Source: Paucibacter sp. Y2R2-4 (GTDB lineage Bacteria > Pseudomonadota > Gammaproteobacteria > Burkholderiales > Burkholderiaceae_C). Taken from it: a DNA stretch of 64,000 nucleotides. The translations under genes and the position numbers were made by a program. Of the stretch, positions 32,360 to 43,000 are shown piece after piece. The first letter of the stretch is position 1. Each line of letters begins with the position of its first letter. The stretch spans positions 558,001 through 622,000 of the forward strand of contig NZ_JAJIRO010000001.1 in the NCBI RefSeq assembly GCF_025717535.1, written 5' to 3'. The notes beneath the pieces were generated by a model. That model was not told the DNA's origin. It ran no database searches and was given only the letters and a program-made list of their open reading frames with translations.

Positions 32360-32385
32360 AAAAGGCACCTGCGGGTGCCTTTTTC
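32360..32385 (+). terminator. Terminator of efp
   Basis: GGCACC-TGCG-GGTGCC with flanking A and T tracts, 20 bases after the efp stop. Confidence 0.9.
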
Positions 32386-32442
32386 TTTGGCCAGTTGCTT
32401 TCTCGCCCTCGATCCGTCACCCAACATTGGACCTGCTCGACC

Positions 32443-33231
32443 ATGAGCCTCAGCCCACAGCAACTCTTCGATGCCTTCCGCCTTGACCGGCAAGATTTGA
32501 CGATCGACGGCTTTGCGCTCGAGTGCTTGCCGCATCTGCGCCGCCACACGGCGCCTCCGGGCGGTGGCGAATCCTTGCTGTGCTTCTCTCGCCTAAGCCC
32601 TGGTCATGAACTGGCCCAAATCCGCGAGCAAATTGGGCATTTCCGCCGCAGCCGCCAAGATTTCGAATGGAAGGTCTATGCCTTGGAGCAACCATCTTCA
32701 CTGAAAGCCTTGCTGGAGGCCGAAGGCTTTGTGGCCGATGAAGGCGAGCAGTTCATGCTCTACCCCTTACAAAGCAGCGCGCTGCAGGGCTGCAGCGCGC
32801 GAAGATCCTTGCCGGCAGGGCTTGAACTGCGCCGGCTTGTGGATGCCCGGGACCTGGATGATGTGCTGGCGGTTCAGGCCCAGATCTGGGGGCGCGACTT
32901 TGAATGGCTACGCGACAAACTCTCCATCGCACTCAGCCACCCCGAATCCATGAGCATGTTCTGCGCTTATGCCGATGGTCGCCCCATAGGCACCGGCTGG
33001 ACCGACTACCCACCGGGCTCACGCTTCCCGGAGTTGCATGGCGGCGCAGTCTTGGCCGATTGGCGCGGACAAGGCGTCTACTCCGCCTTGTTTGATGTCC
33101 GTTTTGCTGAGGCCAAAGCGCGAGGCTTTGAGTGGATGGCGGTTGACGCCTCCCCCATGAGCCGCCCCATTCTGGAAAGTATGGGCTTCATGACGATTTG
33201 CGAAACCTGGCCGATGCGCTATCGCTTCTAG
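32443..33231 (+). CDS. GNAT-family acetyltransferase-like protein
   Basis: A 262-residue protein. The C-terminal 120 residues carry GNAT features: GGAVLADWRGQGVYSALFDVRFAEAKARG, where the RGQGVY run is the acetyl-CoA pyrophosphate loop, and ASPMSRPILESMGF. The N-terminal half (LTIDGFALECLPHLRRH onward) resembles a degenerate second domain seen in related two-domain GNAT proteins. The substrate is unknown. The ATG at 32443 lacks a clear ribosome-binding site. It is a single gene after efp. Confidence 0.78.
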   Translation: MSLSPQQLFDAFRLDRQDLTIDGFALECLPHLRRHTAPPGGGESLLCFSRLSPGHELAQIREQIGHFRRSRQDFEWKVYALEQPSSLKALLEAEGFVADEGEQFMLYPLQSSALQGCSARRSLPAGLELRRLVDARDLDDVLAVQAQIWGRDFEWLRDKLSIALSHPESMSMFCAYADGRPIGTGWTDYPPGSRFPELHGGAVLADWRGQGVYSALFDVRFAEAKARGFEWMAVDASPMSRPILESMGFMTICETWPMRYRF

Positions 33232-33272
33232 CCGCCCCCCATGCAGCATGCATGACTAAAGGGCTCACAGGC

Positions 33273-35102
33273 TCAAACCGAGGTCTCGCGGTAAACCCGG
33301 TTCTTGCCCAGCCAGACCTCATGGTGGCCGGCGCCCGCCGGGATCATCGGAAAGCAGTTCTCCTCGGCCTGCACCTGGACATCAAGGAAGAATGGGCCTT
33401 GTGCCGTCATGCACTCCTGCAAGGCTGATACCAGATCTTCGCGCCGCTCAACTCGACTAGCCTGCCAGCCAAAGGCCCGCGCCAGGGCCACAAAGTCAGG
33501 CAAGGCCTCGGTATAGCTGTGGCTGTAGCGGCCACCGTGGATCAGCTCTTGCCATTGCCTGACCATGCCCATACGGCCGTTATTGCAAAGCACTAACTTC
33601 ACCGCGGTACGGTGTTGAATGGCGGTCGACAACTCCTGAATATTCATCAGCACCGAGGCGTCGCCGCTGACGCAAACCACCAACTTGTCCGGATGCGCAA
33701 TCTGCGCGCCGATGGCCGCCGGCAAGCCATAGCCCATGGTGCCCGCGCCACCCGAGCTCAACCAGCGGCGCGGCCGCTCCAATCGCAAGTGCTGTGCGGC
33801 CCACATTTGGTGCTGACCGACATCGGTGGCCACGATGGCATCGCGCCCGGCAATCGCCGCCTGGACGCCGGCCATCAAGGCTTGCGGCAGGATCTCACCT
33901 TGGGCTGTATCTTCAAAAGCCAGGCAGTCCTCGGCGCGCCAACGCTGGATCCGCCGCCACCAATCCCGCAAGTCTGCGGCCTTGCTGCCGCGCTCGGCCC
34001 AGCTTTGCTCCAGCGCCAATAGGCTGGCCGTACAGTCGCCCACCAAGCCAACCTCGGTGGGCACGACCTTGCCGATGGAGCGCGGATCAACGTCCAAGTG
34101 AATGATCTTGGCGCCAGGGCAAAAGCCATCGAGGCGGCCGGTGACCCGGTCATCGAAACGCGCGCCCACACAAACCACCAAGTCGGCATGGTGCATGGCC
34201 AGATTGGCTTCCAAGGTGCCATGCATGCCCAGCATGCCCAGGTATTGCGGATCGGAGGCCGGGAAGGCGCCCAGGCCCAGCAGCGTCAAGGTGCAAGGCG
34301 CTTGGCTGAGATGGACGAGGCGCTTGAAGGCCGCACAGGCCAGTTCACCTGCATTGATCAGACCGCCGCCGCCGTAAAACACCGGGCGGCGTGCTTGGCT
34401 GAGCAAGTCGACAGCACGAGCCAGCAATGCGCTCTGGGAGACTTGGCCCTGTGCGTGCGCATTGACTGAATTCGGCTCAGGACAAGACAAGGCTTGATCG
34501 GAGGCACGCTCCGCCACCCGCTCCACATCCGCCATATTCGCCAATTGCAAATCCTTGGGAAAGTCCACCAAGACCGGCCCCGGCCGACCACCCGCGGCAC
34601 AGGCATAGGCCTTGAGCACCGTCCCGGCGACCTCCTCCACGGCTCGAATCTGCACATTCCACTTGGTCACCGGTTTAGAGATACCCAAGGCATCGCATTC
34701 TTGAAAGGCATCGGTGCCAATCGCCGTCGTTGCGACCTGCCCGCTGATGCACAGCACCGGCACCGAGTCACACAAGGCATCCAGCAAGCCGGTGGTGGTG
34801 TTGCTCATGCCTGGGCCCGAGGTCACAAACACCACCCCCACCTTGCCCGAACTGCGGGCATAACCTTCGGCCGCATGGACTGCCGCTTGCTCGTGTCGAA
34901 CCAAGATATGGCGCAAGCGGGGCTCGGCATGCAAAGCGTCGTAGAGCGGCAGCACAGCGCCACCGGGGTAGCCAAACACGGTATCCACGCCCAGGCTCAA
35001 CAGGGTGGCAATCAAGGCTTGGGCACCGTTGAGCGGCGCGATGGCCGGCTTTTGTATGCGGGACTGGCTTGAGAGGGGAGCGTCAGCGAGCAGTTCTTTC
35101 AT
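33273..35102 (-). CDS. Acetolactate synthase large subunit (IlvB/IlvG-like)
   Basis: A ThDP-dependent enzyme that condenses two pyruvates to acetolactate in branched-chain amino-acid synthesis. The 609-residue protein has the catalytic Glu at about 71 ([16 protein letters not shown]), the FAD-type central domain and the ThDP/Mg loop ([12 protein letters not shown] then NNGRMG). I chose the ATG at 35102; the frame goes on to a TTG inside the operator dyad. No small subunit gene (ilvN/H) lies next to it, so it is either an isozyme or pairs with a subunit elsewhere. It diverges from an Lrp-type gene. Confidence 0.87.
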   Translation of the reverse strand: MKELLADAPLSSQSRIQKPAIAPLNGAQALIATLLSLGVDTVFGYPGGAVLPLYDALHAEPRLRHILVRHEQAAVHAAEGYARSSGKVGVVFVTSGPGMSNTTTGLLDALCDSVPVLCISGQVATTAIGTDAFQECDALGISKPVTKWNVQIRAVEEVAGTVLKAYACAAGGRPGPVLVDFPKDLQLANMADVERVAERASDQALSCPEPNSVNAHAQGQVSQSALLARAVDLLSQARRPVFYGGGGLINAGELACAAFKRLVHLSQAPCTLTLLGLGAFPASDPQYLGMLGMHGTLEANLAMHHADLVVCVGARFDDRVTGRLDGFCPGAKIIHLDVDPRSIGKVVPTEVGLVGDCTASLLALEQSWAERGSKAADLRDWWRRIQRWRAEDCLAFEDTAQGEILPQALMAGVQAAIAGRDAIVATDVGQHQMWAAQHLRLERPRRWLSSGGAGTMGYGLPAAIGAQIAHPDKLVVCVSGDASVLMNIQELSTAIQHRTAVKLVLCNNGRMGMVRQWQELIHGGRYSHSYTEALPDFVALARAFGWQASRVERREDLVSALQECMTAQGPFFLDVQVQAEENCFPMIPAGAGHHEVWLGKNRVYRETSV

Positions 35103-35137
35103 GCCATCACTGTGCCCAAATCCAAGCAGCAAAGGCT

Positions 35138-35170
35138 GCTGAAATTTCTTTAAACTCAAGAAATTTCAGC
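35138..35170. promoter_or_regulatory. Perfect 13-bp dyad between the acetolactate synthase and lrp-like genes
   Basis: Arms GCTGAAATTTCTT (35138-35150) and AAGAAATTTCAGC (35158-35170) are exact inverted copies around TAAACTC. It lies 31 bases from the lrp-like ATG and 35 from the acetolactate synthase ATG. It is a likely operator for the adjacent Lrp-type regulator, which would control both genes. Confidence 0.65.
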
Positions 35171-35201
35171 AAATTTTCCTTTTCCCATCCAATTTCACAA
35201 A

Positions 35202-35663
35202 ATGAAACTCGACAAACTGGATTTCGCCATCCTGCATGCCCTGCAACAAGACGCCCGCATCAGCCTGCAAGACATCAGCCAGCAAGTGGGTTTGACCAGT
35301 TCACCTTGCTGGAGTCGCATCAAGCGAATGGAGGAAGCGGGCGTGATCGAAGGCTATTCGGTACGCGTCAATGCCGCCAAGATCGGCTTGGCGGATACCG
35401 TGATCGTGCAGGTCACGCTGGACAACCATTCCGACCAAGCCTTGTTTGAATTCGGCCAAGCCTTGGAGCAGATTCCTGAGGTCTTGGAAGCCTTTTTGGT
35501 CTCAGGTGACTACGACTACTACGTACGCATTGCCGTGGCCGACACCCGCGATTACGAGCGCTTGCTACGCGAGCGGCTTTACAAAATTCCCGGCATTCGC
35601 CACAGCAAGTCCAGCTTTGTGCTCAGGCAATTGAAACAAAGCCAATTGCCTTTGAGGCGCTGA
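35202..35663 (+). CDS. Lrp/AsnC-family regulator
   Basis: A 153-residue DNA-binding protein with an N-terminal helix-turn-helix (LDFAILHALQQDARISLQDISQQ, SSPCWSRIKRMEEAGVI) and a C-terminal RAM ligand domain (YDYYVRIAVADTRDYERLL). Lrp-type proteins often sense amino acids. It is divergent from the acetolactate synthase gene with a strong dyad between them, so control of that gene by leucine or a related amino acid is a reasonable guess. Confidence 0.92.
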   Translation: MKLDKLDFAILHALQQDARISLQDISQQVGLTSSPCWSRIKRMEEAGVIEGYSVRVNAAKIGLADTVIVQVTLDNHSDQALFEFGQALEQIPEVLEAFLVSGDYDYYVRIAVADTRDYERLLRERLYKIPGIRHSKSSFVLRQLKQSQLPLRR

Positions 35664-35699
35664 GAACACTGTCTCCGCTTGGATGCGCTCAAGGGCGCG

Positions 35700-36551
35700 T
35701 CAAACAAAAACGCCCTCACGCAACCACTTGGTTGCCACCCATTTTTCGCCCTCTTGAACCGGGGCGCCGCCATGCAGGGTCAGCGTTGAGGGATCGGGGC
35801 GCTCATAGCTGAAGAACACCGCATTGCCCTTGAGGGGCAGGACATCAAGCTTGACGTCCGGAAAGATGGTTGCACCACCCGCTGCTGGCGTGTTGAGGTA
35901 CATGACCAGCGTGGCCACTCTTTGCCCCCCGCGCTCCAGGATGGCGTCCGAACCCGGCATGGCCGGATCGAAGTAGTCGTAATGCGGCAAATACTCGGCT
36001 CCAGGGCGATAACGCAGCACTTGCAGGCCTTCGCCATGGTCAACCGGCCAATTCATCAGCCGCGCGAGTCGGGCTTCCACGCGCTGAATCAACTCACTCT
36101 CGCCGCGCTCAAAAAACATGCCGTCGCTGGTGCGTGCGGCGTTCACTTCGCTGCCGACCGGATTGGCGGCCACCGTCTCCGAGCGTGCCAATCGAGCCTT
36201 GGCCGCAGCCACCATCGCATCGCATTCCTCTTCGGACAGCAAGCCGCCCAGCAAGACGACGCGTGGATGCCCCAGACTCATCAGCACATGAACCCAACGA
36301 TCGCCCAGCCACAAGCTCGGTGCGCCACTGCTTAAATCAATGGTCGGAAGCCCCTGGCCCGCTGGCCGCAAGGGCAAATCCGGCAGGCCAAGCTTGGCTG
36401 AACGGGCTTGCTCCAAGGCTTGCGCCGCCACCAGCGCTTGCCAACCGCTGCTGACCATGGCGGCCAAAATCTGCTCATGGCTGAAACCTTCGGCCATTTG
36501 GGCATCGATCCATCGCCGCAGGTCCGGGGTGATTTGTTGCTGTCCACTCAT
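35700..36551 (-). CDS. 2-oxoglutarate/Fe(II) dioxygenase, prolyl 4-hydroxylase type
   Basis: A 283-residue protein. The C-terminal 200 residues form a P4H-type jelly-roll with the iron ligands His at about 190 and Asp at about 192 (PHYDYFDP) and His at about 260, and the 2OG-binding Lys at about 270 (EGEKWVATKW). The first 55 residues (DLRRWIDAQMAEGFSHE onward) look like one or two small helical UBA-like units. The substrate is not known. It is a single gene; the region to yaaA is 33 bases. Confidence 0.88.
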   Translation of the reverse strand: MSGQQQITPDLRRWIDAQMAEGFSHEQILAAMVSSGWQALVAAQALEQARSAKLGLPDLPLRPAGQGLPTIDLSSGAPSLWLGDRWVHVLMSLGHPRVVLLGGLLSEEECDAMVAAAKARLARSETVAANPVGSEVNAARTSDGMFFERGESELIQRVEARLARLMNWPVDHGEGLQVLRYRPGAEYLPHYDYFDPAMPGSDAILERGGQRVATLVMYLNTPAAGGATIFPDVKLDVLPLKGNAVFFSYERPDPSTLTLHGGAPVQEGEKWVATKWLREGVFV

Positions 36552-36584
36552 GCCAATATTTTGCTTGATCGCGGCAAGAAGTTT

Positions 36585-37367
36585 TCAGGCCATCCGTCGG
36601 CGGAACAACAAGCGCTCCGGCGTCGACAAACCGGCTTCAAAGCCATAGCCCTCGGCCTTGAAGTCTTGCAAACCGGCGGGGGTATCGATCCGCTCAGTGA
36701 TGGCGTAACGGGCCATCAGCCCACGCGCGCGCTTGGCAAAGAAGCTGATGATTTTGTATTGGCCGTTCTTCCAATCTTCGAACACGCACTCGATCACACG
36801 CGGCTTCAGGCTGGGGCGATCTGCGGCCTTGAAATACTCCTGAGAGGCGAGATTCACGATCACCGGCACTTGGGCCGCCGCCGCGCGAGCATTCAAATGT
36901 TCGGCCAAACGGTCGCCCCAGAACTTGTAGAGATTCCCGCCGGCCGGGTTGTCCAATCGGCTGCCCATTTCCAGACGGTAGGGTTGGATCAAGTCCAGGG
37001 GGCGTAAAACGCCGTAAAGCCCCGACAAAATCGCCAAGTGCTGCTGCGCCCATTGCATCTGCTCCAGATCCAAGCTGGCTGCAGCCAGGCCTTCGTAGAC
37101 ATCGCCATTGAAGGCCAACACCGCCGGCTTGCTATTGCTGTGGCTGAACTCCGGACGCCAAGACCGAAAGCGCGCCACATTCAACTCGGCCAGCGGCTCC
37201 GACAACGCCATCATGGCGGCGATATCGGCCGGTGATTTGCTCTTCAAGAGCTTGATCAATTGGCTGGACTGCGGCACGAACTGGGGCTGGGTGCTCAAGT
37301 CCTTCAGCGGCGCTGGCGTTGGGGTTTCGTAATCGAGCGATTTGGCGGGAGAGATCAGATAAAGCAT
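36585..37367 (-). CDS. yaaA: Peroxide stress protein YaaA
   Basis: A 260-residue UPF0246/DUF328 protein that lowers free iron and DNA damage under peroxide stress in E. coli. The start MLYLISPAKSLDYETP at 37367 is the family start. The conserved NLASQEYFKAAD and ISFFAKRARGLMARY are present. It lies upstream of the 2OG dioxygenase on the same strand, probably in one transcript. Confidence 0.93.
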   Translation of the reverse strand: MLYLISPAKSLDYETPTPAPLKDLSTQPQFVPQSSQLIKLLKSKSPADIAAMMALSEPLAELNVARFRSWRPEFSHSNSKPAVLAFNGDVYEGLAAASLDLEQMQWAQQHLAILSGLYGVLRPLDLIQPYRLEMGSRLDNPAGGNLYKFWGDRLAEHLNARAAAAQVPVIVNLASQEYFKAADRPSLKPRVIECVFEDWKNGQYKIISFFAKRARGLMARYAITERIDTPAGLQDFKAEGYGFEAGLSTPERLLFRRRMA

Positions 37368-37430
37368 GCGCCCTATTCTCGCCGCTCTGAGTACGCCCGA
37401 TGGGCTCAAGGGGCATCAAGCAAGCTCCAC

Positions 37431-37461
37431 AAAAAGAAAGGCCCGCTAGATGCGGGCCTTT
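37431..37461 (-). terminator. Terminator of the tolC operon
   Basis: On the minus strand AAAGGCCCGC-ATCTA-GCGGGCCTTT is followed by a T-rich tail. It starts about 28 bases after the tolC stop. Confidence 0.88.
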
Positions 37462-37488
37462 CTGGAAAGAGATCAAAGCAAGGGCTGA

Positions 37489-38835
37489 TTACTTGGCCAG
37501 CAATTGGTTGGTGGCAGCCACATCTTCTGGCTTCAACACGCCCGCCGCTTGGCGCAGCTTCAAGTTCAGCAAGACGGCGTCATGGCGAGCCTTGGAGAGG
37601 TCGCGCTGGGTGGTGAAGAGTTGGGTCTGGGCGTTCAAGACATCCAGATTGACCCGCACGCCGACCTTGTAGCCCAACTGAGTCGCATCCAAGGCCAGCT
37701 TGGTGGAGGCCTCAGCGGCTTCCAGGGCCTTCACTTGCGCGGCTTGGGACACCAGGCCGAAGAAGAAAGTTCGTGTGCCTTCGGAGACACCACGGCGCGC
37801 ATTGGCCAGATCTTGCCGGGCTTTTTCTTCCAAGACCAAGGCTTCCTTGACCTTGTTCTGGCTAGCACCGCCGGTGTAGAGCGGCAGGGTCACCGACAGG
37901 CCCAGGCTGCCGCTGGAGGTGGTGCCCGTGCTGCCGGCCAAATCTGCGCCAGCGCCACGCGAGTTGACGGCACCCAACTTACCGGTGAGATCCACCGTCA
38001 GGCCGTCCGAGGCGCGTGCCTTGCCGGTATCCAAAACAGAAGAATCCACGCCTGCCTTGGCCTTACGGATGAGCGGGTGCTGCTCCTCGGCCAAATTCAC
38101 CCAGGGCTCCACCGAAGCAGGCGCCACCGCGGGCAGGGCCACCGGCACCGCCAAAGGCTTGGGATCGACCACTTTGCCGACCAAATGGTTCAGCTTCAGA
38201 CGCTTGACCTGCAAATCATTGTCGGCCCCAATTTCTGCCGCCACGGCCAAGTCAAACTTGGCTTGCGCTTCACGGGTGTCGGTGATGGTGGACGTGCCCA
38301 CCTCGAAATTACGCTTGGCCGAGGCCAGTTGTTCGGCAAAGGCAGCCTTGGCGGCGCGTGTCGTGGTCAGGGCATCTTTGGCCGACAAGACATCGAAATA
38401 AGCCTGCGAGACCCGCACGATCAGGTCTTGCTCGGCGGTTTCCAAATCAGCAGCGGCCAGATCCAAGCCCAAACGCGCTTGCTCGACGGTGAGGCGGTTG
38501 CTCTTGTTGTAGACGCTGTAGCTGCCGCTCAGGCCGGCCTGCACAGAGTTGGTGCCGGTCCAACCAAACTTCTTCATGTCAACCTGGTTGGTGTTGGCGC
38601 TCGCGCCCAAGCCCAGTGTCGGTTGCAGCAGCGCTTCAGCTTGGCCCAGACGGTATTGGGCCGTCTCCGCTTGCGCGCGCGAGGACAGATAGGTCGGGTC
38701 AAAAGCACGCGCGGTGTCGTAGAGCTCCAGCAGGCTTTGTGCGCGCGCCACACCGGCGGCACCGAAGGCCATCAGCAACGCCATACCGACTTGGCTCAAG
38801 GGGCGGCGCAATTTGTTTGCTTGATGGACTGGCAT
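37489..38835 (-). CDS. tolC: TolC-family outer membrane channel
   Basis: The outer membrane duct of a tripartite exporter, here almost certainly for the RND pump at 40017-43175. The protein (448 residues from the ATG at 38835) has a Sec signal peptide ending near GVARA before QSLLELYDTARAFDPTYLSS, and two repeats of the TolC helix/strand unit. The ATG at 38835 has AGGA five bases upstream; an ATG four codons earlier (38847) is also possible. It ends the operon. Confidence 0.92.
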   Translation of the reverse strand: MPVHQANKLRRPLSQVGMALLMAFGAAGVARAQSLLELYDTARAFDPTYLSSRAQAETAQYRLGQAEALLQPTLGLGASANTNQVDMKKFGWTGTNSVQAGLSGSYSVYNKSNRLTVEQARLGLDLAAADLETAEQDLIVRVSQAYFDVLSAKDALTTTRAAKAAFAEQLASAKRNFEVGTSTITDTREAQAKFDLAVAAEIGADNDLQVKRLKLNHLVGKVVDPKPLAVPVALPAVAPASVEPWVNLAEEQHPLIRKAKAGVDSSVLDTGKARASDGLTVDLTGKLGAVNSRGAGADLAGSTGTTSSGSLGLSVTLPLYTGGASQNKVKEALVLEEKARQDLANARRGVSEGTRTFFFGLVSQAAQVKALEAAEASTKLALDATQLGYKVGVRVNLDVLNAQTQLFTTQRDLSKARHDAVLLNLKLRQAAGVLKPEDVAATNQLLAK

Positions 38836-38943
38836 GAGCTTCCTCATTTGGGATTTGATTGTTGGTGTTGACGGTTTGGAGCACTGAACATCCCGCAGCC
38901 TGTTGTACTTTCGACTTCGGCGCTCAGCGTTTCAATCATGACT

Positions 38944-39279
38944 TCAATATCTCGGCACGGCAGGGTCAAGCTCGGTCGACCATGCATCGATGCCACCGGC
39001 GAGGTTATAGACGCTTTCGAAACCCGCGCGCTGCAAAAATGCGACGACTTGCAGACTTCTCACCCCGTGATGGCAATAACAGACGATGGGCTGCGTGGCG
39101 TCCAACTCTTCAAAGCGAGCGGGAACCTGTCCCATGGGCATCAGCAGACTGCGCACCCCGTCGATTTGAATCGAGGCCAGCTGCGCCTCCCAGGGCTCGC
39201 GCACGTCCAGCAAGAGCAAGGGCCTGGGTGACGATTGGCACATCGCCTGCAAGTCGCCCACCCCGATTTGGACTGACAT
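38944..39279 (-). CDS. Rhodanese-domain protein
   Basis: A 111-residue single-domain sulfurtransferase with LLLLDVREPWEA and the active loop CYCHHGVRS, in which the second Cys at about 69 is the persulfide carrier. It has no signal peptide. It sits between a PIMT-like gene and tolC, with gaps of 27 and 108 bases. Small rhodaneses at this place are common in Burkholderiales, but a role in efflux has not been shown to my knowledge. Confidence 0.92.
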   Translation of the reverse strand: MSVQIGVGDLQAMCQSSPRPLLLLDVREPWEAQLASIQIDGVRSLLMPMGQVPARFEELDATQPIVCYCHHGVRSLQVVAFLQRAGFESVYNLAGGIDAWSTELDPAVPRY

Positions 39280-39306
39280 AAGCCTGAGTCGCGATCCGAT
39301 GGGGGT

Positions 39307-39960
39307 TCAGAAGCTGAAGGCCTGGGCCGCAGCAAAGCCCTGCAGACGCGGCGCCACGGTGTCAAACAAATTGACGGTGCGGAAGTCTTTCTCGCCCACG
39401 CGAGTGATCAGCTGCGCTTGCATGACCGGCTCAGCGCCCACAATGGCTGCCAGGCGTCCGCCCACCTTCAGCTGAGCCAAGAGTGCCGCTGGCACTTCTT
39501 GCACCGAGCCCGACAGCAGAATCACATCAAACGGACCTTCGGCAGCGAAACCTTGGGCGCCGTCTTGCTCGCGCACGGTCACATTGGTCACCCCGGCACG
39601 CTTCAAGTTGGCTGCAGCCAATGCGGCCAGCTCCGGGTTGATCTCCAGCGAGAACACTTTTTGTGCGCGGTGGCCCAAGAGCGCAGCCATAAAACCGCTG
39701 CCGGCGCCGACTTCCAGCACCTTCTCGTGGCGGGCCACCTTCAGTTCTTGCAGCAGACGAGCTTCCACGCGTGGCGCCAGCATCTTCTGGCCACCTGGCA
39801 GCGGCACCTCGGTGTCCATGAAGGCGATGCCACGGTACGCCGCAGGCACAAAGTCCTCACGCTTGACCACGGCCAGCAATTGCAGAACGCCAGCATCCAG
39901 CACGTCCCAAGGACGGATCTGCTGTTCGATCATATTGAAGCGGGCTTGTTCGATATTCAT
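39307..39960 (-). CDS. PIMT-like SAM methyltransferase
   Basis: A 217-residue homologue of protein-L-isoaspartate methyltransferase with start MNIEQARFNMIEQQIRPWDV (AAGGAAA upstream). The SAM site EVGAGSGFMAALLG is kept. The family substrate loop GQTISxP, intact in the Pcm at 21167-22012, reads GQKMLAP here, so isoaspartate repair is doubtful. It lies 56 bases after the RND pump gene in the efflux cluster. A different methylation target is possible. Confidence 0.85.
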   Translation of the reverse strand: MNIEQARFNMIEQQIRPWDVLDAGVLQLLAVVKREDFVPAAYRGIAFMDTEVPLPGGQKMLAPRVEARLLQELKVARHEKVLEVGAGSGFMAALLGHRAQKVFSLEINPELAALAAANLKRAGVTNVTVREQDGAQGFAAEGPFDVILLSGSVQEVPAALLAQLKVGGRLAAIVGAEPVMQAQLITRVGEKDFRTVNLFDTVAPRLQGFAAAQAFSF

Positions 39961-40016
39961 CTTGTCGTTTCCTTGACATTCAGCGGCGCAGGCCAACAGG
40001 CCGGCAACACATTCAT

Positions 40017-43000
40017 TCACTCTCCGGCGATTCTATTTCCAGACCAGCGTCGCTTGGCCCAGACCGCCAGATCATCGAGATAGCAATAGATCACCGGCAC
40101 CACCACCAGCGTCAACAAGGACGAGGTGATCACACCACCGATCACCGCCTGCCCCATCGGCGCGCGCTGCTCCGAGCCTTCGCTGAGCGCAAAAGCCAGC
40201 GGCACCATGCCAAAGACCATGGCCAGCGTGGTCATCAAAATCGGCCGCAGACGCACTTTGGCGGCATGCAGCAGCGCTTGCTCGCGGCCCATGGGCTCGG
40301 CGTCCACGCCATGGGCATGCTCGCCCTGGCGCGAGCGGATCGCAAAGTCGATCAGCAAAATCGCGTTCTTGGTGACCAGGCCCATCAGCATCACGATGCC
40401 GATGATGCTGAACATATTCAGCGTTGAGCGGAACATCAGCAGGGCCAGGATCACGCCGATCAAGGTCAGCGGCAGCGAGCTCATCAAAGCCAGCGGCTGC
40501 AAAAAGCTCTTGAACTGGCTCGCCAGAATCATGTAGATGAACACCACCGCCAGCCCCAGAGCGCCCACCGCGTACTGGAAGGACTCGTTCATATTCTTGG
40601 TCGAGCCGCCAAAGCTGTAGCGGTAGCCTGGCGGGAAGGCAATGCCGTCCAAGACCGCCTTGATGTCGGCCGAGACCTCGCCCGAGCTGCGTCCCAGAGC
40701 ATTGGCGTCAATGGTGATCTCGCGGCTCATATCGCGTCGATTGATCTGGTTCGGGCCGGTGGACGCCTGCACATCCGCCACCTGCGACAAGCGCACCACC
40801 CGCGCCGAGCCATCGGCCGCTGGCGCCACATTCAGCGGCAAGCGCTGCAGATCAGACAAGGCGTTACGACCATCCGGCCCGAGCCGCACGACCACGTCAT
40901 AGTTCTCGCCGTCCGGCGCGCGCCAGTTGCCCACCGTGGTGCCGGCGAACAAGGTGCGCAAGGAGGTCGCCAGCGCATTGACGTTCAGGCCCACATCGGC
41001 AGCGGCATCGCGCTTGACCTCGATGGAGACGGTCGGCTTGTTGGGCTTGAGCGTGGTGTCTAAGTCCACCAAACCAGGGATCTTGATCAATTCAGCTTGC
41101 ACTTGTTTGGACAAGCGCTCCAACTCGCCCAAATCCGTGCCCTGGATGGAAAACTGCAAGCTCTTGCCCCCGCCCAGATCGGTTTGACCAATATTGGTGA
41201 CGGTGATGCCGGGCACGGTGGCGAGCTTCTCGCGGATGGGCTGGGCCAGATCGGCGACCGAGCGCTGGCGGTCTTTGCGGTCCACCAGGCGAACATAAAT
41301 CGCGCCATACATCTTGCCGGCCGCAAAGCCGCTATTGATGGTGGTGACGGTGTAACGCACCTCGGGCAGTTCGCGCAGCAGCAAGTCGATCTGCTTGGCG
41401 CGGGCCTCGGTGACTTCCAAACTCGAGCCCACCGGCGTATAGAAATTGATCTGGGTTTCGGACAAATCGGCCTTGGGCACAAACTCCTTGCCCACACCGC
41501 CCAGCAAGACAAAGCTGAACAGAAAGCTTGCCAGAGCAATGCCCAGCGTCGCGCCTTTGTGCGCCAAGGACCAGCTCAGAATTTTTTGATAGGCCTCGGA
41601 CAGCCACTCAGTGAAGTCATCGAACTTCAGCGTGATGCGGCCCAGCGTCTTGTCGTAGAGCGTCACCGGCGGGCCACGATGCACACCGTGCGCCTGCGGG
41701 TCGTGCCAAACGCTGCTCAGCATCGGGTCTAGCGTGAAGCTGACGAACATCGAGATCAGCACCGCCGCCACGATGGTGATGCCGAACTCATGAAAGAACT
41801 TGCCGACGATGCCACCCATAAAGCCGATCGGCAAAAACACCGCCACGATGGACAAGGTGGTGGCCAAGACTGCCAAGCCAATCTCGGCCGTTCCATCCAG
41901 CGCTGCCTGCTTGGGGCTGGCGCCCATGGCCACATGGCGCACGATGTTCTCTCGCACCACGATGGCATCGTCAATCAACAAGCCCACACACAGGCTCAAG
42001 GCCATCATGGTGATGTTGTTGATAGTGAAGCCAAACAAATACATGAAGAGAAAAGTGCCGATCAAGGCAATCGGTAAGGTCAGGCCGGTAATGACGGTGG
42101 AGCGCCAGGAGTTCAAGAACAAAAACACAATCAGCACGGTCAGCGCCGCGCCTTCGAACAAGGTCCGTTGCACATTCGCCACCGAGACTCGAATCGCCCG
42201 CGAGTTGTCGCGGTTGATCTCGGTTTTGATGCCTTTGGGCGTGATGGGGGCGGCTTCTTTCAAGGCTCGCATCAAGCCGTCCACCACCTCAATGGTGTTC
42301 TCACCCTGGCTTTTTTGTACGCTCAAGAGCACCGTGCGCTGGCCGTTGTAAAGCGCCAGGCTTTCGACTTCCTGCGGGCCGTCCACCACATCGGCGACCT
42401 GCCAGAGCTTGACCGAGTTGCCCACCTTGCGCGCCACCACGATGTCGCGGAAGTCTTCCGGCTTCTTCAGTCGCGCATTGATTTGCACCACCCGCTCTTG
42501 CTCGGCCGAGCGGATCGAGCCCAGCGGCAGCTCCTGGTTCTCGCTCTTCACCGCCGCTAACACCTGATCCACCGTGACACCCAGCGACTCCATGGCCTGC
42601 GGACGCAGCCGCAGTTGAACCTGGCGCTGCAGCCCACCCACCACGCTGACCGAGCCGACGCCGCGCACGTTTTCCAGACGCTTTTGCAGCACCTGGGTGG
42701 CCCAGGTGGTCAGCTCCTGGGTGCTGCGCTGGCCATCGTCCGAGAGCACCGCCACATTGAAGATGGGCGTGCTTTGCGGGTCAAAGCGCGAGATGCGCGG
42801 GTCCTTCACTTCATCGCGCAAGGTGGGCCGCATCAAGGCCACCTTCTCGCGCACATCCTCGGCCGCCTTGCGGCCATCGACATCGAGATTGAACTCAATG
42901 ATGACGACCGAGGCACCTTCGTAGGAGCGCGAGGTCAAGGTGTTGATGCCGGCCACCGTGTTGACGGCCTCCTCGACTTTTTTGGTGACCTCGCTCTCGA

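Noticed and set aside
37504-38871. 455-codon open frame opposite tolC
   Set aside because: Antisense shadow of tolC; composition is Gly/Gln/His/Arg rich and matches no family.
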